A stretch of 45,083 nt of DNA from JBBIPA01 sp037443085. GTDB lineage: Bacteria; Chloroflexota; Dehalococcoidia; GIF9; UBA5629. Shown here in pieces: positions 17,205 through 25,500 of the stretch. Numbering within the stretch: position 1 is the stretch's first letter; each line of letters starts with the position of its first letter. The notes beneath the pieces are model-generated. The model ran no database searches. It was not told the origin of the DNA and saw nothing but the letters and a program-made list of their open reading frames with translations. The stretch lies in contig JBBIPA010000011.1 of the NCBI GenBank assembly GCA_037443085.1, positions 1 through 45,083 on the forward strand, read 5' to 3'. The translations under genes were made by a program, and so were the position numbers.

Positions 17205-17240
17205 ATTCCCTCTCCCTGTGAGCAGGGAGAGGGAATTTTT
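17205..17240 (+). terminator. Strong rho-independent terminator after the secreted-peptide gene
   Basis: ATTCCCTCTCCCT and its exact reverse complement (13 bp) enclose the loop GTGAGC and are followed by TTTTT. It ends the secreted-peptide transcript and separates it from the DUF1847 gene, which has its own AGGAGG site 30 bases on. Confidence 0.92.
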
Positions 17241-17270
17241 CAGGCACTGCGATAATCCAGGAGGTACTAC

Positions 17271-18005
17271 ATGAGCAAGCCCAAAATTCCACTCTGTTCT
17301 AAATGCCCCAAGCGAACTTGCCACCCTTTAGGTAAAATAACCAAAACCAGAGTGGAAATCGAGAACGCACCAGCCTTTTGCCCCATGAAGATTAGCGCCA
17401 AGGCACTAGAAAAAGCGCTGGCTGAATATCAGAAAAAAGATGTCAGAGAATTCGCTCGCCAGGCTTCGATTCAGGAAGCCGAGTGCTACGAATGGATAGC
17501 AGGCAAACTAAGAACCAAAATACCAAGGATAGAAGAAACCATCCAGTTCGCCAAAAAAATGAACTACAAGAAGCTGGGGCTGGCCTTTTGTCTCGGCCTC
17601 GCAAATGAGGCGCTTATCATTAATAAAATTTTGGAAAATGAAGGTTTCGAAGTCGTCTCCGTCTGCTGTAAGACTGGTGGCATTGCCAAAGAGAATATCG
17701 GCCTTAAACCTAATCAGAAAATAGGTGCTCCTGACAGTTACGAGGTTATGTGCAACCCTATTGCCCAAGCAGAGGTTATGAACGAGGAAAAACCTGATTG
17801 GGTAATTCTCCTGGGGCTATGTGTAGGACATGATACCTTATTTATCAAATACTGCCGCCAACCTATCACTGCACTGGCAGTAAAAGATAGGGTGCTGGGA
17901 CATAACCCGCTCACCGCCCTTTATCTTTCTGAGACACCTTACTACGGAAGATTGTCACCGAAGAAAGAGGGGCCACTGGCACCACAACCCCCGCAGAGCA
18001 AATAG
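17271..18005 (+). CDS. DUF1847 metal-binding-type protein
   Basis: The 244-residue protein opens with CSKCPKRTCHPLGK and a fourth cysteine in FCPMK. That four-cysteine N-terminus is the hallmark of the DUF1847 family of predicted metal-binding proteins. Residues 95-220 form an alternating helix-strand domain with KLGLAFCLGLANEA, VVSVCCKTGGI and VILLGLCVGHD, containing further cysteines. The family has no established reaction. The last 15 residues are rich in Pro and Gln. An AGGAGG site precedes the ATG. The gene is downstream of the secreted-peptide terminator and convergent with a lipoprotein gene, which begins four bases past its stop, so no operon partner is evident. Confidence 0.85.
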   Translation: MSKPKIPLCSKCPKRTCHPLGKITKTRVEIENAPAFCPMKISAKALEKALAEYQKKDVREFARQASIQEAECYEWIAGKLRTKIPRIEETIQFAKKMNYKKLGLAFCLGLANEALIINKILENEGFEVVSVCCKTGGIAKENIGLKPNQKIGAPDSYEVMCNPIAQAEVMNEEKPDWVILLGLCVGHDTLFIKYCRQPITALAVKDRVLGHNPLTALYLSETPYYGRLSPKKEGPLAPQPPQSK

Positions 18006-18008
18006 CGG

Positions 18009-19046
18009 TTACTCTTTAAGCGCTCTGACCAAATCAGCATAGCTGCTCATACCGGATACGTTCTGCAAAAAATCCTTGAGCGAAGCACTCCTGGCTCTAA
18101 GCTGTTTAAGCTCCCCGTGTATTGGGCTCACCGAGGCTGGGGCATAGCCATAAATACCATGGAAGGCAAAATATGCCTGATTCAATTTCCTAATGTTATA
18201 ACCATGCGCTAAAAACGCCTGCCGCTGTTCCTCCATATAGCGTTCCGCCTCTTCAATATTTCCCTGAGCAAGGTACTTATCTACATTCTTTCTGGTTTGC
18301 CTCATTTCGGCATCAAAATCGAAGTCCAGGCTTTTCTTCTCCTTCTTTGCCGGCTCCTGAGCGCCATAGTAGCGAGCGTATACCTGGGAACCAATCTCCT
18401 TGCTGACCATTCCAGCCAGTGTTTCATTCATAATAATAATGTTCGGGTCTTGCGCTATACCAACCGAATCTAATACATACCGAAAACCCAGCGGTCGAAA
18501 CGCCAGATGCTGATGGAGCCATTCTTCAACCACCGTATTAATCACAAAAGTCAGGCTGGCATCCCCGGCAACTATCGGCGGATAGGTCGCCCCAAAACCA
18601 CCCAGCTCCTCTACCAGCGATGACACTCCCAGTTCATCCACCTCGGCTTCAATCTTCTCCATCTCTGCCTGGCTAAGATTCTGACGAAGCATCACCCTAT
18701 CAAGATAAAAAATCCGGCCCCGTGGTGAGATAACCAATAGATGAGGAGGCTGCTCCAGCTTAAAGTTCAATGGAGGGAAAACAAAAATGCCATTTTCCGA
18801 TAATACGGACTCAATTTCGCTTCGCAGCTTGTCCTCTTGATTTAAACTGCTTCGCCCTGATGCCGGTTTAACCGCAAGGGAATAAATGGCCTGAGCTTCC
18901 CAGGAGACAAAATCGAAGGCGTAAGGCTTGGTGATCAAACGCACTCGATGATAAACGTCCTCTTTCTGGACTGTCTGGCTGGTACATGAAATGCCAATAC
19001 CCGTCAGGACAGCAACAACCAGCAAGAGTAGCAGAACTCGCCGCAT
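18009..19046 (-). CDS. Probable lipoprotein with degenerate gluzincin-like motif
   Basis: The 345-residue protein begins with a hydrophobic export signal ending at a cysteine (GISC, Cys21), so it is probably a lipoprotein. The start at 19046 is preferred because AAGG lies nine bases upstream; an ATG nine bases earlier is too close to it. The segment VVEEWLHQHLAF (near residue 173) followed some 30 residues later by NETLAGMVSKEIG resembles the zinc site of gluzincin peptidases (HExxH then NExxA), but the first His is a Glu. The family was not recognised. It follows a 101-residue gene after about 29 bases, so the two are likely co-transcribed. Confidence 0.78.
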   Translation of the reverse strand: MRRVLLLLLVVAVLTGIGISCTSQTVQKEDVYHRVRLITKPYAFDFVSWEAQAIYSLAVKPASGRSSLNQEDKLRSEIESVLSENGIFVFPPLNFKLEQPPHLLVISPRGRIFYLDRVMLRQNLSQAEMEKIEAEVDELGVSSLVEELGGFGATYPPIVAGDASLTFVINTVVEEWLHQHLAFRPLGFRYVLDSVGIAQDPNIIIMNETLAGMVSKEIGSQVYARYYGAQEPAKKEKKSLDFDFDAEMRQTRKNVDKYLAQGNIEEAERYMEEQRQAFLAHGYNIRKLNQAYFAFHGIYGYAPASVSPIHGELKQLRARSASLKDFLQNVSGMSSYADLVRALKE

Positions 19047-19075
19047 CTTAAGCATCCTTAAAATAGTACAGGTAT

Positions 19076-19381
19076 TTACCTGGACTCAACACTGACATGG
19101 AGGCTTTTAATATCAGCACCCCCCTTCAACGCAGAGACCAAACCACGAAGAGTGTTACTGATAATTTGCACCGGGAAAGGAGTAAGAGAGATATCTTCAC
19201 CGTTTACAGCAATGGTAACGTCGTCATGCTCATGATGGATTTCCACGCTTCGAATGTAGTCCACGCCTTTAAGCGAGGCAGCCATGCCAATGGAAACGCG
19301 CGCCAGAAATTCGTCAACAAAAGGGTTTAATTCTGCAGGCTTTTTATTTATCAATAGTTTTGCCTTATAGCTTTCCTTCAT
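19076..19381 (-). CDS. Conserved-looking 101-residue protein of unknown function
   Basis: This small acidic/basic mixed protein of 101 residues has a good CAGGAGGG ribosome site before its ATG. The sequence alternates strands and helices (NPFVDEFLARVSIGMAASLKG, then VEIHHEHDDVTIAVNG). It contains no cysteine and no signal or membrane segment. A His-rich HHEHDD stretch near residue 48 is the only distinctive patch, and it could bind metal. The family is not recognised. It is the first gene of a likely two-gene unit with the lipoprotein downstream. Confidence 0.72.
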   Translation of the reverse strand: MKESYKAKLLINKKPAELNPFVDEFLARVSIGMAASLKGVDYIRSVEIHHEHDDVTIAVNGEDISLTPFPVQIISNTLRGLVSALKGGADIKSLHVSVESR

Positions 19382-19457
19382 GCTAATCCCTCCTGCTCTA
19401 TCCCGAATAGAGCGCTGATGACAACAGATTAGATTATGAAGATATATTGCATCTATG

Positions 19458-19979
19458 TCAAATAACTATTTCTGACCTTCGCTTTTCCTGTCCCCGAAGA
19501 AAATCTATCACCACATGACTGCCTTCAGTCAACGATGAAAGCACATCCTCCAGGTCATCGGCATTGCGAATCGGACGCAGGTTCAGCTCGGTAATAACAT
19601 CGCCCGGCTTGAGTCCCGCCTGTTCGCCCAGCGAAGATGGGGCCACTCTGCCTATAAATGCTCCGAGCACTGGCACATTCGCCTGCCTCTGGATGATTCT
19701 ACTGGCATCAGCTACGCTGAGTCCAAAGGGAATATGCTGATTGCTACTACCAGCAGACAGCAATTGCTCCAATCGAGGCCTGTTGAACCCTACAATTACC
19801 TCCCCGTCAACCACAATAACCGGCACTCCCATTTGTCCTGACACTCGAACCATTTCCTCAGCCGCTGCTCTATCACGAGAGACATCATGTTCAGTAAACC
19901 TGATATCATGCTCATTAAGAAATCTTTTAGCCTGATGGCAATATCCACATGTCGGCGTAGTATAAATTGTTATATTCAT
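19458..19979 (-). CDS. Glutaredoxin-PDZ fusion protein
   Basis: The 173-residue protein joins two domains not usually found together. Residues 1-75 are a glutaredoxin/NrdH-like thioredoxin fold with the redox pair Cys11-Gly-Tyr-Cys14 (TTPTCGYCHQAK) and the cis-proline GVPVIVVDG. Residues 100-165 are a PDZ domain with the carboxylate-binding GAFIGRV loop, GLKPGDVITELNLRPI and a final FLRG strand, as in HtrA-type proteins. There is no signal peptide, so both act in the cytoplasm. The start at MNITIYT is chosen by family alignment; an in-frame extension to 20051 exists. It may target redox activity to proteins with particular C-termini. The spacing gives no clear operon partner. Confidence 0.88.
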   Translation of the reverse strand: MNITIYTTPTCGYCHQAKRFLNEHDIRFTEHDVSRDRAAAEEMVRVSGQMGVPVIVVDGEVIVGFNRPRLEQLLSAGSSNQHIPFGLSVADASRIIQRQANVPVLGAFIGRVAPSSLGEQAGLKPGDVITELNLRPIRNADDLEDVLSSLTEGSHVVIDFLRGQEKRRSEIVI

Positions 19980-20100
19980 TTTTTTATCAGCCTCGAACAC
20001 CATTTTTTGCCCACACCTTGTGCTATCAACAGAAGTTGGAGATAAGGGCAAAGTGCCCTTACCTCCAACACCCGTTTCGGCCCGCTATCCCCCACACAGA

Positions 20101-20355
20101 TCACTCTCCAAAAAGTTCCTCCTCATCACCATCGCCATCCCCCTCCTCACCCACCACATTAGTCGGCTCGGAAATCGCCGAAGCATCCTTAGTCGACAAC
20201 AAATCCGCCAGAATATTATCGAACAGTTTCACCTCACCGCACAGCTTACACACACCCTTGCTGATTGGACCATTCGGCGGCTCAATCAGCCAGTGATGCT
20301 TACACGCAGCCCTGATAACCGGCCTTTCCAGAACAGCTACTGACTTGGTGCCCAT
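20101..20355 (-). CDS. Small CHH/CC metal-binding-type protein with acidic tail
   Basis: The 84-residue protein starts at 20355, seven bases after AGGAGG; earlier in-frame ATGs overlap or crowd that site. Residues 18-39 carry C-K-H-H-W and then C-K-L-C-G, a pattern suggesting a small zinc site (Cys18, His20/21, Cys36, Cys39). This CKHHW...SKG.CK.CGE pattern is familiar from small Chloroflexota proteins, but no function is known to me. Residues 69-84 are a run of Glu, Asp and Gly. The upstream DNA carries a Crp-type box and -10 box with the same geometry as those before nifU/rpoD, so the two may be co-regulated. Confidence 0.78.
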   Translation of the reverse strand: MGTKSVAVLERPVIRAACKHHWLIEPPNGPISKGVCKLCGEVKLFDNILADLLSTKDASAISEPTNVVGEEGDGDGDEEELFGE

Positions 20356-20387
20356 AGCCATACCTCCTTTCCTCAATATCATTATCT

Positions 20388-20430
20388 ATTTTAGGTCAGC
20401 AGATAATTACTGTATGCAACTTTTGTCGCA
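20388..20430 (-). promoter_or_regulatory. Crp-type operator plus -10 box before the CHH/CC protein gene
   Basis: TGCAACTTTTGTCGCA (20415-20430) differs in one base from the palindrome at 7187-7202, and the six bases before it (ACTGTA) are also the same. On the minus strand, TAAAAT (20393-20388) is the -10 box. The distance from palindrome centre to the last -10 base is again 34.5 bases, so activator and polymerase would be placed identically at both promoters. Confidence 0.72.
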
Positions 20431-20466
20431 AAGAATATACCAAGTCAAGTCTAGAGAGACGGAAGG

Positions 20467-20676
20467 TAAGAGATAGAGAACCTGAATATGAAGCAGTTAC
20501 AAAGCGCTGTCGGAGGAAAAGNNNNNNNNNNNNNNNNNNNNNNNNNNNNNNNNNNNNNNNNNNNNNNNNNNNNNNNNNNNNNNNNNNNNNNNNNNNNNNN
20601 NNNNNNNNNNNNNNNNNNNNNTAAGAGATAGAGAACCTGAATATGAAGCAGTTACAAAGCGCTGTCGGAGGAAAAG
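20467..20676. other. 100-N scaffold gap with identical 55-bp flanks
   Basis: Exactly 100 N (20522-20621) are flanked by the same 55 bases, at 20467-20521 and 20622-20676. This is what a scaffolder leaves when it joins two contigs that in fact overlap by an assembly k-mer. The true sequence here is probably continuous and about 155 bases shorter. No gene crosses it. Confidence 0.88.
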
Positions 20677-20689
20677 TGTCGCCACCCCT

Positions 20690-20896
20690 TTAGGGCTCTT
20701 CTACCACGATATCGTAGGGACAGCTAATGGCGCCTGTGGGACACACTGCCTCGCATTGAGCACACCAGCCACAATCTTCTACCTCTACAGCAGTTACCAC
20801 TTCATCTACCATCACCAGCGCATTACAGCGACACACAGTGACACACAACCCACAGCCATTGCATTTTTCCACAAATATTAAAGGCATCTGACTCAC
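20690..20896 (-). CDS. Two-cluster 4Fe-4S ferredoxin
   Basis: The 68-residue protein holds two CxxCxxCxxxC motifs: CNGCGLCVTVC near residues 12-22 and CGWCAQCEAVCP near residues 42-53. It is therefore a bacterial-type ferredoxin able to carry two 4Fe-4S clusters. The usual proline after the fourth cysteine is absent from the first motif but present in the second. The start is a GTG at 20896 with GGAGG nine bases upstream; the ATG three codons later is too far from that site. The gene lies between the CHH/CC protein gene, on the same strand, and the Crp/Fnr regulator. It likely serves as an electron carrier for low-potential enzymes. Confidence 0.92.
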   Translation of the reverse strand: MSQMPLIFVEKCNGCGLCVTVCRCNALVMVDEVVTAVEVEDCGWCAQCEAVCPTGAISCPYDIVVEEP

Positions 20897-20961
20897 AGTA
20901 ATTTGCCTCCAGTGTCCTTTATGCTAACATCATTCCACATCGTCTGTATGTGACCATAGTC

Positions 20962-21639
20962 TCAAAACGAAGCGCCGATCATATTTTTCAAAGCTTCCTT
21001 ATTACGAATGACAATCCTATGGCGATCGAGCTTAATCACACCATCATCCTCCATTGCTTTGAGCGACCTGCCCACCACCTCTCTCGCCGTCCCTGCCATA
21101 GCCGCCATCTCCTGCTGAGTAAGACGTGCTCCCCCACCAGTACCATCCCCATCACCGGCGTTCTCCATGAGTATTTTAGCCACTCTGCCAATAACATGCC
21201 TGAACGATAGGTCTTCCACCAGTGACACCAGGTGGCGCACCTTGCCGGCAAGAACGTTAATCACATTTCTGGCTGCCTGCGGATATTTCCTGAGGATAGC
21301 TTCGATATCGCTCTTACTTATCTCACAAAGTACCACTGGCCCCATTGCCTGCACACTCACCGGGCTGGGAGCATTATCAAAAACAGGCACGTCATTAAAG
21401 GAGTCGCCCGGGCGCAGGATATTCAGAATTTGCTCCTTACCCTCGGCCGATGTCTTGAATACTTTCAAGGCACCGGAAACCACAAAATGAAGGGTGTTCG
21501 CTGCATCCCCCTCGAGAATAAGCATCTCTCCCCTGCCAGCCGTTTTCTCCACGATAAGCTTCCGCATCGACTCAAGCTCAGCCTCAGTCAGACCGGCAAA
21601 GTACAGTATCTTTTTTAAAAACTCCCGCTCAACAGCCAT
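20962..21639 (-). CDS. Crp/Fnr-family transcription regulator
   Basis: The 225-residue protein has a cyclic-nucleotide-type effector domain (about 10-125), a long dimer helix and a winged helix-turn-helix (about 170-215) with LTQQEMAAMAGTAREVVGRSLKAMEDDGVI. The recognition helix carries R-E-V-V-G-R at 186-191, the RExxxR pattern that reads the TGxGA core in Crp-type sites. The N-terminus has no cysteine cluster, so it is not an Fe-S Fnr. The FGELxxx...RSA signature of cAMP binding is also absent (FNDVPVFDNAPSPVS), so its effector is unknown. It follows the lipoprotein gene by 22 bases. It is the only candidate in this window to bind the two TGCGA-type boxes, an inference from family only. Confidence 0.93.
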   Translation of the reverse strand: MAVEREFLKKILYFAGLTEAELESMRKLIVEKTAGRGEMLILEGDAANTLHFVVSGALKVFKTSAEGKEQILNILRPGDSFNDVPVFDNAPSPVSVQAMGPVVLCEISKSDIEAILRKYPQAARNVINVLAGKVRHLVSLVEDLSFRHVIGRVAKILMENAGDGDGTGGGARLTQQEMAAMAGTAREVVGRSLKAMEDDGVIKLDRHRIVIRNKEALKNMIGASF

Positions 21640-21661
21640 AAGTTATTTTTCCTGATCCCAC

Positions 21662-22462
21662 TTACTTGATGCGCGACTCTACCAGTCGGGCAAAATACTC
21701 CAGCTCCTTAATGGTGGTGAGGGTGCCCAGATTCACATAAACGTTGTTTTTTCTAAACCTGATTATATAAGTTGTGGGGTCACTGGCATCCGAACCAAGT
21801 ATTTTCACCGTATATCCCTCATCACCGATGGTAGCAATGCCCGCCATGATGTCTTTAGAATTGGCTTTAATCTCTATATAGCGCTTTTCCGCCGCTGCCA
21901 CAGTATTATGAATCGATACGGCATTGTCCATTATCTCGTCTTTCCCCATTAGATAACCCCGGCGCACGAACTTAACGTAGTACGTAGAAATGGTGTCATC
22001 GATTTTTGGTTCAAAATCTTGATGATAAACAAAACGGGCCTGCTTCACGTCATCTTCATTTAGCGCTATCTGCGACGCCTTGACATTTTCGTACACGGTG
22101 ACCGCTACGGTTCTGGCAGCACTGCCGCCAGCATTGGTGGCAGTGAGTTTATACACTATGCTCCTGGATGGAATCAGTTTCTTTGTACCAGAAAGCAGGA
22201 CTTGTCCTACATCAGGCTCTATAGTAACCGCAGTGGCGCCGCTCACCTCCCAGCGTAATGTCACCGGTTCAACCACGGTAACCTTTGTGGAACTCACCTC
22301 TAAAGCAACAATCACCGGAGGTTTAACCTGAGGTTGCTGGGGGGCCGGCTGGGGCTGGCTCGCCGGCGGTGGCGGGCTCTGCATAGATGCACAAGCCACT
22401 ACAAAGCTAGCCAGTAGCAGAGCTATTAACCAGAACAAAAATCTACGCTTCCCGGTATGCAT
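21662..22462 (-). CDS. Lipoprotein with Ig-like domain
   Basis: The 266-residue protein has a clear lipoprotein signal (basic start, hydrophobic run, VVAC with Cys24). A Pro/Gln-rich spacer to about residue 48 follows. Residues 50-127 (VTLRWEVSGATAVTIEPDVG, then LTATNAGGSA) match an Ig-like beta-sandwich of the bacterial surface type. The C-terminal 130 residues form a mixed domain with no recognised family. Such proteins sit on the outer face of the membrane. It shares an operon with the Crp/Fnr regulator, 22 bases downstream. TATAAT precedes it on the minus strand, 33 bases from the start, without a strong -35 box. Confidence 0.86.
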   Translation of the reverse strand: MHTGKRRFLFWLIALLLASFVVACASMQSPPPPASQPQPAPQQPQVKPPVIVALEVSSTKVTVVEPVTLRWEVSGATAVTIEPDVGQVLLSGTKKLIPSRSIVYKLTATNAGGSAARTVAVTVYENVKASQIALNEDDVKQARFVYHQDFEPKIDDTISTYYVKFVRRGYLMGKDEIMDNAVSIHNTVAAAEKRYIEIKANSKDIMAGIATIGDEGYTVKILGSDASDPTTYIIRFRKNNVYVNLGTLTTIKELEYFARLVESRIK

Positions 22463-22526
22463 TCCGCTCTCCAGACATTAATTACCACGATTATACATCC
22501 CTTCAGTACAAAATGGAATACATCTT

Positions 22527-22555
22527 TTCCCAACAGGATGAAATTTTGCTACAAT
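22527..22555 (+). promoter_or_regulatory. Promoter abutting the activase start
   Basis: TTCCCA (22527-22532), a 17-base spacer and TACAAT (22550-22555) lie just 12 bases before the chosen ATG at 22568. Transcription would begin about six bases from it, so the mRNA would be essentially leaderless and no ribosome site is visible. Confidence 0.55.
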
Positions 22556-22567
22556 GGCTTTTGCACC

Positions 22568-25500
22568 ATGACTTACTCACTGGGAGTCGATATCGGCTCT
22601 GTTAATGCCAAGCTGGCACTTATCGATGACGATCGCAATGCTGTCCATTTCGACACTGAAAAAATAACAGCAGTCCCCACGGCAGCAGTTACCGCGCTCA
22701 TCGCCAGATTGAGCCGTAAACTTGCCCCTGAACAAATTGTTAGCGCCGGCGTATCTGGCTCAGGCAAAGCCATCATCCCCAGAGAAATAGGCTGGGCTGA
22801 GTACAGCAGTCCCCTCTCAATCGCCGCGGGGCTTCTTCACCACCACACTGATGCCAGAACGATTATCCAGGTCGGCGGTCAAAGCTCCCTGGTCATAACG
22901 CTGGAAGATGGCTTGAAAAAGCCCTGGAAAGTAGCCTCGAATCCACTGTGCGCCGCCGGCACCGGCAGATTCATGGAGCAACAGGCATATCGCCTGGGCA
23001 TCAGCATGGATGACTTCGCTCGCCTGGCACTCAAATGCCAGGGAAACCCACCGAGAATAGCCGCCCGATGCAGCGTCTTCGCCAAGACCGACCTTATTCA
23101 TCTGCAACAAAAAGGCGTTCCGGTGGAGACTATGCTCTACGCCCTCTGCGAAAGCATCGCACGGATGATTGCTTCATTGAAACAGGGGGGTGTTGAAGAG
23201 CCGATATATTTTATCGGCGGTGTCGCCGCCAACAGCGCTGTAACCAGGGCATTAAACGAGGTGCTTTCTGCCAAGAACAAACATCCCTTACAGGTCATCG
23301 TCCCCGAACATTACCTCTATATCGAAGCCATTGGCTCAGCCCTGCTATCCGTCGGCAAGAAAGTCCAGGCAATCCTGCTTCCGGAAACAAGCACCCCCCA
23401 GCAGTATTTTGAAATGCCCCGACTGGAAATAGCCCCACCGCGGGATGGCAAATCAGATGGCAGGATAAACCAGCCTTGCCCGGGATATCTGGGCGTCGAT
23501 GTCGGCTCAACCAGCACCAAAGCGGTAATACTCGATGAATCGGGTAAAACCGTGCTGGCAAAGCATTACCTGATGACCGCAGGAAGGCCCATTGATGCCG
23601 TCAAAGAGGTTTTTCGAGGCCTGCTTAACAAAGGCGCTGGTCTGGTAAACATAGTCGGTGTCGGTGTTACCGGCTCAGGGAGATATCTCATCGGCAGCCT
23701 TATCGGAGCCGACCTTATCAAAAATGAGATTACCGCTCAGACCAGAGCTGCCGCCGAGATTGACCCTGAAGCTGACATCATTGAAATCGGCGGGCAGGAC
23801 TCCAAGCTCGTCATCAAGAGAAACAACATCGTGGTTGACTATCAAATGAACAAGGCCTGTGCTGCCGGGACAGGCAGCTTCATCGACGAGCTGGCGGAAA
23901 TGCTGGACATCTCCGTAAAAGATGGGGAATTCGCCAACCTCGCTTTCGAGTCGCCGTTCACCATCGACCTGGGCACACGGTGTGCCGCTTTCATGGGACA
24001 AGCAGTAGCCTCCGCCCAGCAGGAAGGCATGCCCTTGCCGGTAATCACTGCCAGCCTGGCAAACGCCATCGCCAAAAACTATCTCTCCAAGGTAGTGGGC
24101 AACAGAAAGCTGAGCAACAAAGTCATTCTCACTGGAGCGGTATTTTATAATCGCGCCGTTGTGTCGGCATTCCAGCAACAACTGAAGGAAAAAACCCTTA
24201 CCGTGGCAGAACATAAGGAGGTGAGCGGCGCCATAGGCGCTGCTCACCTGGCAAAAGAAGCACAATCCGGCCTGAAGTCAGGATTCAAAGGATTCCAGCA
24301 GGTCGTTGACAGTGACAGCAACCTCTCTACATTCATCTGTAAAAACTGTGACAACAATTGCACCATTACGCGAATGCAGATGCCCAATGAGAAAGCCACT
24401 TTCTACGGCAGCAGATGCGACCACTACGACAGCACCATCAATCAGGAACGGCTCAAGACCTTCTTTGATGAGCGTGAAAAGCTGCTTTTCAGAGACTACC
24501 GAGAGGGCACCGGTACTGGACCTCTGGTAGGAATCCCCCGGGCACTGCTGACTTATGATTATGCGCCGCTTCTCATCGGATTTTTCAATGCCCTCGATGC
24601 CAGGATCATTTTCTCCTCCAGAACGACCAGGGAAATCATGGAACAGTCAGTGGAATTAAGCTACACCGATAGTTGTTTCCCCCTTAAGCTCCTCCATGGC
24701 CATGCTGCCAGCCTCGCCGATATCGACTATATCATTTACCCCTGCACCATTCGTCTTGGGGAAAAGGAAGGCCCAGAAAACCAGAAATATGCCTGTCCCC
24801 TCGTCCAGGCAGCCCCCTTTATTATCCGAGAGGTTCTCGAGCTTGAAAAAAAGCTGCTGATACCCATCATAGACTTCAGCCGTGGCGATCAGGAAGTGAT
24901 TAATAATCTCACCAGCACTGCCATTGAAATGGGCTTCAGCAAAAAGATAGCAGAGGAAGCAGCGCTCGCCGGCATAAAGGCACAGCAGCAGTTTGAAACA
25001 GATAGAGCAGCACTCGGCGAAAAACTGCTGCGACAGCTACGCCAGAGCAATCAGCTGGGCGTGGTGATTTTTGCCCGTTCCTACATGTCACAGGATTCAG
25101 GAGCCAATCTCGGCATCGCCGAAAAACTGGCGCAGCTTGGAGTTGTGCCAATACCGCTGGATTTCCTGCCCCTTGCTTCCATATCGGCTAAAAAGTACAC
25201 CGACCGGCCTTACTGGTTCTGTGAGAGCAAGCAAATAGCCGGTGCCGCTATCATTGCCGCTGACCAGCAGCTCTACGGCCTGGTATTGACCAATTTCGGT
25301 TGCGGCCCCAATTCATTCATCCTCAAGATGCTGGAAGACATCATGGGCGGCAAGCCGCTGGGACAACTGGAAATCGATGAGCACGCTGCTGAGGCCGGTA
25401 TCGTCACTCGCCTTGAGGCTTTCGTTGACACCATTAAAGGTTTTGCTCGTACCCACCAGCAACCCAGAGCCCAGCACAAAGATATCTACCGGGGGGCATC

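Noticed and set aside
20497..20685. Open reading frame spanning the run of N
   Set aside because: It includes the unknown bases and its ends are the repeated contig overlap, so it is an artefact of the gap.
23675..24265. A 196-codon frame on the minus strand inside the activase gene
   Set aside because: It is the complementary shadow of a strongly conserved coding region, with no ribosome site or recognisable domain.
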